Below are positions 8,411 through 16,229 of a stretch of 64,000 nt of DNA, piece after piece. Source of the DNA: Breoghania sp037026715 (lineage in GTDB: Bacteria > Pseudomonadota > Alphaproteobacteria > Rhizobiales > Stappiaceae); the NCBI RefSeq assembly GCF_037026715.1, contig NZ_JBANCG010000002.1, forward strand, positions 62,001 through 126,000. The letters run 5' to 3'. A program made the translations under genes and the position numbers. The stretch's first letter is position 1; every line of letters begins with the position of its first letter. The notes under the pieces were generated by a model that saw only the letters and a program-made list of their open reading frames with translations, did not search any database and was not told the DNA's origin.

Positions 8411-11400
8411 ATGTCGTGGAGCATTCGTGAGCTGGACAACGATGCTCGGGAAAGAGCAGCCGAGGCGGCCGCACGTGCCGGCATGACGGTTGACGAGTGG
8501 CTCGCTTCTCTCATTCGCGCGGGCTCGGGGGAAACGGCGCGCGCGCCGAGCCTCGGCGAACGGGGCGAGCGTCTGCGCGCAAGCGCTGCTCCCACGCCCT
8601 CCATGTCCCGTGCACCTGCTCCGCGCGTAAGCGACAAGGACAACATCTCCGAAATCGCCAGTGCGCTCGATCGTCTTCTGGCCGAAAACGCGCCCAGGGA
8701 TGGCCGCAAGGGCAGGGCAGGCACGCCCGGCGAGAGCGATCGCGCGTCGCGCCGCGAACCTCGCCCAGCCTCCTCTCGCGCCGAACAGCCCGCCCGCCCG
8801 GACCCCCGGACTGAGACCCGCACCCAGTCCCGCGCTCCGGCCCGCAACACCGGCACTTCGGGCGCCTCGCCGCAGGACCGTTCGCAACGCGTGGAGCGGG
8901 TTCTGGCCGCGCTCGGCAAGCTCGACGAGCGTGTTCGCTCGCTGTCCTCTGTCCGTGCCCCGGAACTTGGCGATGAGCCCGCACGAGCGGTCGACGCCTT
9001 CGAGACGGCACCGTCCGCCGCGCCCCGTGCGGATGATCTCCGCTCCGCAGACCGCCGCCAGGGCGGGCGGCGCCAATCCGACAGGTTCCAGTCTGACAGG
9101 TTTCAGTCTTACAGGTCTGAGCCCGACAGGCTCGACGCCGATCAGCGCGACCTGCCGCCGGACGGCATCGAGCGCCGCCGCACGGCACCGCGCTACGAGG
9201 AGCGCGCGCCCGTCCAGCGTTTCGAGCCGGCCCCTTACGAACCGGCCCCCTACCGCTCCGCATCCCGTCAGCCGGGCTCCCGCGAGGCCGGCTCGCAGGC
9301 CGCGGCGCCGTCCTGGCGCGAGCGCGAACAGCCGGCCGTGTTCGCCGACCGCCGCGCCGGGCAAAACGCCGATTTCGAACGTCATTTCCGCGATCTGGCG
9401 GAGCGCATCGATTCCCTGCGCGAGCCGCGCGACGGTGCCTTCGCCGACCTGCGCGCCGAGATCGCCGATCTGCGCGGCGCCATTGAGCGGCGCGAGCGCG
9501 ATGGCCTTTCCGACCGCGACCTTGGCGACATTTCCCGCCTCGTCGCCTCGGTGGAGCGCATCGAGCGCGACGGCCTCGACCCGCAGCTGGCCGAGGACGT
9601 GCGCCACGAGATCGCCGACCTGCGCGATCTGGTGATCAGCCAGAACATCGACGGCGCGATGAAGACGCTGGAATCCGGCTACGCCCATATCGTCGAACGC
9701 CTCGACGACATGCGCCGCCAGATCCACGATCCCCATGCCCTTTCGGTGCTGGAACAGCGGCTCGATGATATCGAGCAGGGCCTTGCCGACATCCCGCGCG
9801 CCTCCAGCTTCGCCGCCTTCGACGACCGGCTCGACGACATGGCCGGCCGTCTGCACGATCTCGCCGCGCGCGGCGGACTTCAGGGGCTCGATCATCTGGA
9901 ACGCGAGATGCGCGACCTGCGCGCGGCCATCGGCGAGATCGACATCGCCGATCTGGTGCGCACGGTCGACGGCCAGCTGCGCGATCTGGGCGAGCGCATC
10001 GAGGCGGTCGCGCAAGGCACGCAAGGGCTGTCCGGCGATCTCCATGAACGGCTTCTGGCGTTTGAGGACCGGCTGCCCGACCGCGACATTCTCGATGCCT
10101 TGAACCATCGCATGGAGCGCATCTCCTCCATGCTGGCGGAGGACCGCGCCTCTGCCGGCGGCACGTCTGAACGCATGGACGAACGCCTCGGCGAGATCCT
10201 CGGCCGGCTCGACCGCATCGAGCGCCAGGGCGGCGCTCCGGCCGATTTCGAGAGGCTTCTCTCGCAGCTCGAACGCCGCATCGAGGGGCTGACCAACAAG
10301 CTCGACACGCTCGATGGTCTGCCGCTCGACGCGGGCTCGCTGGAGGGCGCGATCGCCCGCCTTGATGCCGCGACCGACCGGCTCGGCGGCGAGCGGATCG
10401 CCGACATGCACACCCAGCTCGCCAATATCGTGCGTGCGCTGGGCGAGGGCGGCGGCAATGCCGGCAGCGAAATCGCCGCGCTGCGCCAGGATGTCAGCGC
10501 GCTGCGCAACGACCTGACCCACAACGAAACGCTGGTCTCGGCAATCGAGCCGCAGATCCAGCAGCTTGCCCGTTCGCTGGTCATCGATGCCGGCGGCGCG
10601 CCGGACGATGCCAAGCTGGAGCGCATCGAACAGCAGATCGCCGTCATCGCCGGTCAGCTCGACGCGACAGAGGACCGTCTGTCCGGCCTTGGCGATATCG
10701 AGGCCGTGCTCGAGCGCATCGACGCCTCCCTTGCCGGCCGCCCGCAGGAAAGCTCCAGCGGTGCCGGCGGAAGCAACGCGTCCGATGATGCCATCAACGC
10801 GCTGCGCGGCGATCTCGCCCGCCTGTTCGAGGCGGCGCAGGGCAACCGCCGCGAGACCGACGATTCCATCGAAAAGGTCCAGAAGGTCCTCAACGACATC
10901 GTCGCCCGCCTCGCCGCGCTTGAAAACGACAGCGAGGCCGAGGACGAGATCGGTTACGCCGAGGTCGCCGTTGGCGGTGGCGGCGGTCATCGCGTCGCCG
11001 TGCGCCGTCCGCCCCAGCCGCCGCGCGAGCGCTCGTTCTCCGGCGGCGCCGAAGACAGGTCGGATGAGACTGGCGCGCACGACGAGGCGCCGGTTGACGA
11101 GCCGGATTTCTCCACCGTCGAGGATCTTCCGCTCGAGCCGGGCAGCGGCAAGCCGGATCTGGCCGCGCTGCTGCGTGCCCAGGCGGCGGAGGTTCGCGGC
11201 CAGATGCCGGGCGGCGACCGCAAGGCCGATTTCATCGCCGCCGCCCGCCGCGCCGCCCAGGCCGCTGCGGCGGAAGTGGCGGCCGGGGAAGATGCCGCCG
11301 GCACCCAGACCAGGGATCGCGGCGCCTGGCTGCGCGACAAGCTCAAGCGCTCGCGCACCGAAGATCGGGTCGAGCCGGTTTCCGCCGAAGAGGCGGCCGA

Positions 11401-12781
11401 ACGCGGCATGACGAAGAAGGAGCGGAAGGCGAAGCGGAAAGAGCAGCGCGCCGCCACGGCGGATGCCGCCTCCGGTTCCGCCTCCCGTCTGCGCCGCCCG
11501 CTGGTCTATGCGGCGGCTGCCGTGATCCTGACCATCGGCGCGCTCAAGGTCGCGACCGTTCTCGATGTCTTCCCGGGAGACAAGGCCCCCGTCACCGATG
11601 CCCGCGTGGCGGGCGGCAAGGCGACGTCCACTCCCGCCGAAGCGGGCAATGCGCCCGGTGGTGCCGTGTCTGGCAGCGATGCGCGCGCGGTGCCCGGCGG
11701 CGATGCGGCCGCCGTTCGCCCGGCGCCGTCGAGCACGCCCGACAAGGCCGTCACCTTCCAGCCGCCGGCCGCCGAACCCGGCACCTTCGCCGCGCCGGAT
11801 GCCGTCCAGCCCTACGGCGAATTCGAGAATCCCCCCGCAACCGGGGCCGGCGGCGCCAATTCCGATGCGCCCGGCGCGAACTCAAGCCCGAACGCCGGTT
11901 CAACGGCCGCGCCCAAGGCGCCCTCCGCGTCCTTGCCGGAGGAGGCGGTCGGTCCGCTCGCCCTGCGCATGGCGGCGGCCAACGGCAATCCGCGCGCCGA
12001 ATTCGAGATCGCGCTGCGCTATACCGAAGGCAAGGGCGTGCCGGCCGACCTCGCCAAGGCGGCCGAATGGTATCGCCGCGCCGCCGATGCCGGCCTTGCG
12101 CCCGCGCAGTACCGGATCGGCAGCTTCTACGAGAAGGGGCGCGGCGTTCGGAAGGATCTCGCAGAGGCGCGCAAGTGGTATCAGCGCGCCGCCGACCAGG
12201 GCAACGTCAAGGCCATGCACAATCTCGCCGTGCTGCTCGCCGACGGCGGGCTCGGCAAGCCCGACTTCGCAGGGGCTGCCCGCTGGTTTCAGAAGGCGGC
12301 CGAACACGGCGTGCGCGACAGCCAGTTCAACCTCGGCGTGCTCTATGCGCGCGGGCTCGGCGTGCCCAAGGACATGGCCGCCTCCTACAAGTGGTTCGCC
12401 ATCGCCGCCAAGCTCGGCGACAGCGATGCTGCGGCAAAGCGCGACGAGATCGCCAATTCGCTGCCCGAAGGCCAGCTCGCCGAGGCGCGCAAGGCCGTCA
12501 ACTCCTGGCAGCAGAAGACCATTGAGGACGGCGCCAATCGCGTGATCCCCGATGACGCGTGGAAGGCCAACCCCGACGACGCGGCCAGCAACGCTCAGGA
12601 TACGGTCAAGCAGGCGCAGCTCCTGCTCGGCCGGCTCGGCTACGATCCGGGCCCCGCCGACGGCGTCGTCGGTCCCAAGACGGTGGACGCCATCCGCCTG
12701 TTCCAGGTTCAGGCAGGTCTGCCCGTCGACGGTGCCATCGATGCCAGGCTGATCCGGGCCCTCGCGGGACGCTCGATCTGA
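8411..12781 (+). CDS. podJ: PodJ-like polar localisation protein (Sel1 + peptidoglycan-binding)
   Basis: Large membrane protein of 1456 aa. The N-terminal part starts with a short conserved helix (MSWSIRELDNDARERAAEAA) and low-complexity Arg/Pro/Ser sequence. It continues as long coiled coils (about 310-860) rich in DLRAEIADLRGAIE-type heptads. One membrane segment lies at about 1030-1050 (VYAAAAVILTIGALKVATVL). The periplasmic part has four or five Sel1-like repeats (about 1183-1345: AAEWYRRAADAGLAPAQYRI and others) and a C-terminal PG_binding_1 domain (about 1397-1454: LLGRLGYDPGPADGVVGPKT). This order matches PodJ of Caulobacter and Rhizobiales, which marks the cell pole and, in Agrobacterium-type cells, the switch from growth pole to old pole. 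The gene appears monocistronic. The name rests on architecture, not on an alignment. Confidence 0.85.
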   Translation: MSWSIRELDNDARERAAEAAARAGMTVDEWLASLIRAGSGETARAPSLGERGERLRASAAPTPSMSRAPAPRVSDKDNISEIASALDRLLAENAPRDGRKGRAGTPGESDRASRREPRPASSRAEQPARPDPRTETRTQSRAPARNTGTSGASPQDRSQRVERVLAALGKLDERVRSLSSVRAPELGDEPARAVDAFETAPSAAPRADDLRSADRRQGGRRQSDRFQSDRFQSYRSEPDRLDADQRDLPPDGIERRRTAPRYEERAPVQRFEPAPYEPAPYRSASRQPGSREAGSQAAAPSWREREQPAVFADRRAGQNADFERHFRDLAERIDSLREPRDGAFADLRAEIADLRGAIERRERDGLSDRDLGDISRLVASVERIERDGLDPQLAEDVRHEIADLRDLVISQNIDGAMKTLESGYAHIVERLDDMRRQIHDPHALSVLEQRLDDIEQGLADIPRASSFAAFDDRLDDMAGRLHDLAARGGLQGLDHLEREMRDLRAAIGEIDIADLVRTVDGQLRDLGERIEAVAQGTQGLSGDLHERLLAFEDRLPDRDILDALNHRMERISSMLAEDRASAGGTSERMDERLGEILGRLDRIERQGGAPADFERLLSQLERRIEGLTNKLDTLDGLPLDAGSLEGAIARLDAATDRLGGERIADMHTQLANIVRALGEGGGNAGSEIAALRQDVSALRNDLTHNETLVSAIEPQIQQLARSLVIDAGGAPDDAKLERIEQQIAVIAGQLDATEDRLSGLGDIEAVLERIDASLAGRPQESSSGAGGSNASDDAINALRGDLARLFEAAQGNRRETDDSIEKVQKVLNDIVARLAALENDSEAEDEIGYAEVAVGGGGGHRVAVRRPPQPPRERSFSGGAEDRSDETGAHDEAPVDEPDFSTVEDLPLEPGSGKPDLAALLRAQAAEVRGQMPGGDRKADFIAAARRAAQAAAAEVAAGEDAAGTQTRDRGAWLRDKLKRSRTEDRVEPVSAEEAAERGMTKKERKAKRKEQRAATADAASGSASRLRRPLVYAAAAVILTIGALKVATVLDVFPGDKAPVTDARVAGGKATSTPAEAGNAPGGAVSGSDARAVPGGDAAAVRPAPSSTPDKAVTFQPPAAEPGTFAAPDAVQPYGEFENPPATGAGGANSDAPGANSSPNAGSTAAPKAPSASLPEEAVGPLALRMAAANGNPRAEFEIALRYTEGKGVPADLAKAAEWYRRAADAGLAPAQYRIGSFYEKGRGVRKDLAEARKWYQRAADQGNVKAMHNLAVLLADGGLGKPDFAGAARWFQKAAEHGVRDSQFNLGVLYARGLGVPKDMAASYKWFAIAAKLGDSDAAAKRDEIANSLPEGQLAEARKAVNSWQQKTIEDGANRVIPDDAWKANPDDAASNAQDTVKQAQLLLGRLGYDPGPADGVVGPKTVDAIRLFQVQAGLPVDGAIDARLIRALAGRSI
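9076..9136 (+). repeat. 15-bp imperfect tandem repeat inside the PodJ-like gene
   Basis: Four units of the type GACAGGTTTCAGTCT encode SDRFQSDRFQSYRSEPDRLD. The length is a multiple of three, so expansion or contraction would stay in frame, in the disordered part of the protein. Confidence 0.6.
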
Positions 12782-12985
12782 GCCCTCGCCGGGCGTTAAG
12801 GGCGGGGTCTGGCACCGCGCCGCAGGCGCCGATTGTCCGGGTGTGAACCGAAAGTGAACCAGCATCGTTCAAGGTTGATTGACAGCGCCCGATGGAGGGG
12901 GCTTTAAACGGCTTTACTTGCGGTGCGAAACAATGGTGCGCCGTATTTGGGCCACGCGCCGTCTTTCCAGCACCGGACCGGACCG

Positions 12986-13915
12986 TTGCAGATTTATCTC
13001 CCCATCGCCGAACTGCCGGTCAACATCTTCATGATCCTGTCGATGGGCGGGGCCGTGGGCTTCCTGTCGGGCATGTTCGGCATCGGCGGCGGGTTCCTGC
13101 TCACGCCTCTGCTGATCTTCACCGGCATCACGCCGGCCGTGGCGGTGGCCACGGTGACGACGCAGGTCGTCGCCTCCTCGTTTTCCGGCGTGCTCACCTA
13201 CTGGCGGCGCAAGTCGATCGATTTTCCGCTTGCCTTCGTGCTTTTGTGCGGCGGTATCGCGGGCTCGGCTGTCGGCGTCTGGCTGTTCTCGCTGCTGCAG
13301 GCGGTCGGCCAGCTGGATCTGACGATCTCCATCGCCTACGTCTCGTTCCTCAGCCTGATCGGCGGGTTGATGCTGATCGAGTCCTTGCGCGCGATCCTGC
13401 GCTCGCGCTCGGGGAAGCCGGTCAGCCTGCGCCGGCCCGGCCAGCACAACTGGGTGCACGGCCTGCCCTTCAAGATGCGCTTCCGCCGCTCCAGGCTCTA
13501 CGTCTCCGTCATACCGATCGCGGTTCTCGGCATCACCATCGGCTTTCTGGGCGCGGTGCTCGGCATCGGCGGCGGCTTCATCATGGTGCCGGCGCTCATC
13601 TACCTGCTGCGCGTGCCCACCAACGTGGTGATCGGCACCTCGCTCGTTCAGATCCTGGCGACCATGGCGGTCGCCACCGTGCTGCACGCGGTCACCAACC
13701 AGTCGGTCGATGCGGTTCTGGCGCTTATCCTCATGGTCGGCGGCGTCATCGGCGCTCAGTTCGGCGCGCGGGTCGGCCAGCATCTGCGCGGCGAACAGCT
13801 GCGCGCCCTGCTCGCCGTCGTGGTGCTGCTGGTCGGCATGCGCTTCGCCTTCGATCTGGTCATCGAGCCGGTCGACCTCTACTCCTTCTCCGTGCTGTCG
13901 GGAGGCGGACAATGA
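12986..13915 (+). CDS. TSUP permease (TauE/SafE family)
   Basis: Membrane protein of the sulfite/sulfonate exporter (TSUP) superfamily, about 309 aa with 8 or more hydrophobic segments. The two internally repeated motifs are plain: SGMFGIGGGFLLTPLLI near the N-terminus and GAVLGIGGGFIMVPALIYLL in the second half. The proposed start is the TTG at 12986 (M-QIYLPIAELPVNIF), because sequence before it looks non-coding; an upstream ATG at 12923 would add 21 residues. Its TGA overlaps the ATG of the next gene by three bases, so the two are translationally coupled. Substrate is not readable; anions such as sulfite, sulfonates or thiosulfate are known for the family. Confidence 0.85.
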   Translation: MQIYLPIAELPVNIFMILSMGGAVGFLSGMFGIGGGFLLTPLLIFTGITPAVAVATVTTQVVASSFSGVLTYWRRKSIDFPLAFVLLCGGIAGSAVGVWLFSLLQAVGQLDLTISIAYVSFLSLIGGLMLIESLRAILRSRSGKPVSLRRPGQHNWVHGLPFKMRFRRSRLYVSVIPIAVLGITIGFLGAVLGIGGGFIMVPALIYLLRVPTNVVIGTSLVQILATMAVATVLHAVTNQSVDAVLALILMVGGVIGAQFGARVGQHLRGEQLRALLAVVVLLVGMRFAFDLVIEPVDLYSFSVLSGGGQ

Positions 13916-14709
13916 TCGCGCGAACCGCAGGAAAGGAGAGGCTTCAGGGCACGCTCGCCGCGTTCGCGCTTTTCCTGTGCCTTGCCGGTGCGGCCCGTGC
14001 GGAAACGCTCGTCACCGCGCTGTCGGAGCCTGCGGTCAAGATCACCTCCAATTTCACCGGGGCGGAAATCGTCGTCTTCGGCACGGTGGAGCGCGACGCC
14101 ACGACGGTGGCGCGGCCCGACGCCTACGACATCGTCGTCACGGTGACCGGCCCGAAGGAGACTGTCGTCACCCGGCGCAAGGACCGTGTCTTCGGCGTGT
14201 GGGTGAACAACGAGGCGGTGCGCTTCATGGACATTCCGTCCTTCTACGCGCTGCACAGCACCCGCCGGCTCAGCGAGATCACGCAGGACAAGGTGTTGAA
14301 GGAGCGCGGCATCGGCTCCGCCAACCTCGACATGCGCGCCGAAGCCGGCGTCAAGGACCACCCCGGACGCATTGCGACCTTCCGCGAAGCGCTCTTGCGG
14401 CTGAAGCTGCAGGAAGGGCTCTACGCCCAGCGCTCCTCGGCGGTGGGCTTCCTGTCGCCCTCGCTTTTCCGCACCAACGTGCCGCTTCCCGCCAACGTGC
14501 CGCACGGCAATTACCGGGTGAACGTCTATCTCTTCCGCGGCGGCGCGCTGCTCACCTCCGAACAGCAGAAGCTGCGCATCGCCAAGGCAGGCTTCGAGCA
14601 GTTCACCTATTCGATGGCCCACACCAACGCGCTGGTCTACGGCCTCGCCACCGTGCTGATGGCGCTCGGCACCGGCTGGCTCGCAGGCGTGATCTTCCGC
14701 AAGGAGTAG
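13912..14709 (+). CDS. TIGR02186-family membrane-anchored periplasmic protein
   Basis: Protein of 265 aa with a signal peptide (LAAFALFLCLAGAARA, cut before ETLVTAL), a long periplasmic domain and a C-terminal membrane helix (about 240-260, VYGLATVLMALGTGWLAGVI). It begins with ATG 13912 inside the stop of the TSUP gene. I recognise it as the conserved family TIGR02186, which in alphaproteobacteria often follows a TauE/SafE permease. No catalytic motif is apparent. The tight coupling suggests it forms a complex with, or helps assemble, the permease. Confidence 0.8.
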   Translation: MIARTAGKERLQGTLAAFALFLCLAGAARAETLVTALSEPAVKITSNFTGAEIVVFGTVERDATTVARPDAYDIVVTVTGPKETVVTRRKDRVFGVWVNNEAVRFMDIPSFYALHSTRRLSEITQDKVLKERGIGSANLDMRAEAGVKDHPGRIATFREALLRLKLQEGLYAQRSSAVGFLSPSLFRTNVPLPANVPHGNYRVNVYLFRGGALLTSEQQKLRIAKAGFEQFTYSMAHTNALVYGLATVLMALGTGWLAGVIFRKE

Positions 14710-14753
14710 GGGGCGTCTCTCGCTGGCGACCCCGCGCCTGCCAAACCCGCGAG

Positions 14754-14797
14754 TGTCATCCCCGCGCCCGCCATACCCGCGCCCGCCAGACTCGAGG
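14754..14797. repeat. Degenerate partial family B copy
   Basis: GTCATCCCCGCGCCCGCCAT then GCGCCCGCCAGACTCGAGG precede the intact family B element. They look like one and a half decayed copies of its left arm. Confidence 0.4.
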
Positions 14798-14799
14798 GT

Positions 14800-14901
14800 G
14801 TCATCCCCGCGCAGGCGGGGATCCAGTAACCACCGGATCGGATTGTTGCGCGTCAAACGAGCGTCTCTGGAATGCTGGATTCCCGCCTTCGCGGGAATGA
14901 C
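14800..14901. repeat. Family B paired-hairpin repeat
   Basis: Same arms as the copy at 5319. The left arm is followed by GATCCAGTAACCACCGGAT; the right arm is TGCTGGATTCCCGCCTTCGC. Confidence 0.8.
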
Positions 14902-14974
14902 AGAGGGGGGGAGAGAAAACGCGGCAAACGTGGAAAATGGCAAGCCGTCACGATGCCGCTTTCGCTTGCAATCC

Positions 14975-15075
14975 CTCCGCCGTCATCCCCCGGCTTCGTC
15001 CGGGGGATCCAGCGCGCTCCGACCATGTTGAGGCCGCTGATGGATTGCCCGGACAAAGCCGGGCAATGACGGAGG
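14975..15075. repeat. Family A paired palindromic repeat
   Basis: Two hairpins: CGTCATCCCCCGGCTTCGTC with the mirror CGGGGGATCC on the left, and GGATTGCCCGGACAAAGCCG with GGGCAATGACGG on the right. Terminal CCTCCG and CGGAGG arms close the element. Confidence 0.75.
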
Positions 15076-15232
15076 AGAGACCGAGGAAAGAGGCGGAAGC
15101 AGGGAAGCGCGAACCCGAACCGGGCAGTAGCGCCTTCGCGGGGATGCCATCGAATGCGTGGTCGAGCGGACGGGAAAACGGGCCCCTCCCGGTTCACAAC
15201 AACCGCCCCCCCCCACCGGCGTCGTCAGGTGA

Positions 15233-15350
15233 GCGATGCGGCACGTCAGTGACGCTTCGCAGATCCGGGATCACCCCTCGGTGTCTGCCGCTTGAGGTCC
15301 CGGGTCTGCGCAGCAACGTTTCACGTCGCAGCGCGCCCGGGATGATGCTG
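15233..15350. repeat. Family E repeat
   Basis: The stretch from GACGCTTCGCAGATCCGGGA through GTCCCGGGTCTGCGCAGCA to CGCCCGGGATGATG reappears in inverted orientation at about 45560-45680. It carries internal CCCGGG and CTGCG palindromic arms. Confidence 0.55.
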
Positions 15351-15365
15351 GGGAGTGCCGTATAT

Positions 15366-15455
15366 GCGCCGCTTGTTCCCCTCTCCCCCCCCTTGTGGGG
15401 GAGATGTCGATCGCAGGTCGACAGAGGGGGGCAAGGCGGCAGGTTCGGAGCGAGC
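15366..15455. repeat. Family C half-unit
   Basis: Only the left unit of family C is present (TTCCCCTCTCCCCCC...GAGATGTCGATCGC...AGAGGGGGG), followed by GGCAGGTTCGGAGC. It ends about 50 bases after the stop of pdeM on the opposite strand. Confidence 0.7.
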
Positions 15456-15503
15456 GATGCACGCTCGACGCCGGATGCTTATCCCGCCCGGATGCCGCCC
15501 GTC

Positions 15504-16229
15504 TCAGTCCTCGCGCAGCTTGTGTGCCGGGATGGGGTAGATCCGGTCCTCGCCAATCAGGTAGGCGGTGAAGCCGGCGCTGCCGAAGAGCGGGTCCCAC
15601 GGCTCTTCCAGCACGTTGAGCCCGCCCGTCAGCGCGCCGAAGGCGGGCATCACCAGGCGGGTGTGGTCGCCGGCAAAGCAGGGCCGGCGGATCGAGCGGC
15701 CGTGCCGGCGGATGCGGCCGACCGGGTGCAGGTGCCCGGCGACCTCGCCCAGCACCATGTCGGCCAGCGGCTCGTGGCGGAAGACCAGCGCGCCGAAATC
15801 GGCCTCGTCGGTGTGCTCGCCGAAAAGTCCCGCGCTCGCTTCCGGGTCGTGGTTGCCGGAAATCCAGATCCATTCGCGCCCGAGCTGCATCATCGCAAGC
15901 CGGGTCTTGTTCACCACCGACATGCGCGCCGCCGCTTCCCCGTCGTGGAAGCTGTCGCCGAGCGAAATCACGCGGGCGGGCTCGAAATGGTCGATGACGG
16001 CGGCGAGCCGGTCCAGCGTCACGGCGGTGTCGTAGGGCGGCAGCATCACGCCGCGGGTGGCGTAGGAGGATGCCTTTTCCAGGTGCAGGTCGGAAACGAT
16101 CAGCGTGCGTTCCGCCTCCCACCACACTGCACCCGACAGGTGCAGCGTCAGAAGCTCGCCCGCGACATATATTTCATGCCAGTCGACATGGGGCGTATGC
16201 CGCCAAAGAGCACTCGCACCGAGATTCAC
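15504..16229 (-). CDS. pdeM: Ligase-associated DNA damage response endonuclease PdeM
   Basis: Calcineurin-like metallophosphoesterase of 241 aa. Metal ligand motifs are seen in order: LIVSDLHLEKASSYATRG, SLGDSFHDGEAA, ISGNHDPEAS and VAGHLHPVGRI. This arrangement and length are those of PdeM, found beside the DEXH helicase of the same DNA repair set. The start is a GTG at 16229 whose GTGA overlaps the TGA of the helicase gene (16226-16228), a clear sign of coupled translation. The associated DNA ligase of the canonical cluster is not in this window. Confidence 0.88.
   Translation of the reverse strand: MNLGASALWRHTPHVDWHEIYVAGELLTLHLSGAVWWEAERTLIVSDLHLEKASSYATRGVMLPPYDTAVTLDRLAAVIDHFEPARVISLGDSFHDGEAAARMSVVNKTRLAMMQLGREWIWISGNHDPEASAGLFGEHTDEADFGALVFRHEPLADMVLGEVAGHLHPVGRIRRHGRSIRRPCFAGDHTRLVMPAFGALTGGLNVLEEPWDPLFGSAGFTAYLIGEDRIYPIPAHKLRED

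Noticed and set aside
8228..11080. 950-codon minus-strand frame opposite the PodJ-like gene
   Set aside because: It is a GC-bias shadow; the plus strand has coherent coiled-coil, Sel1 and peptidoglycan-binding domains.
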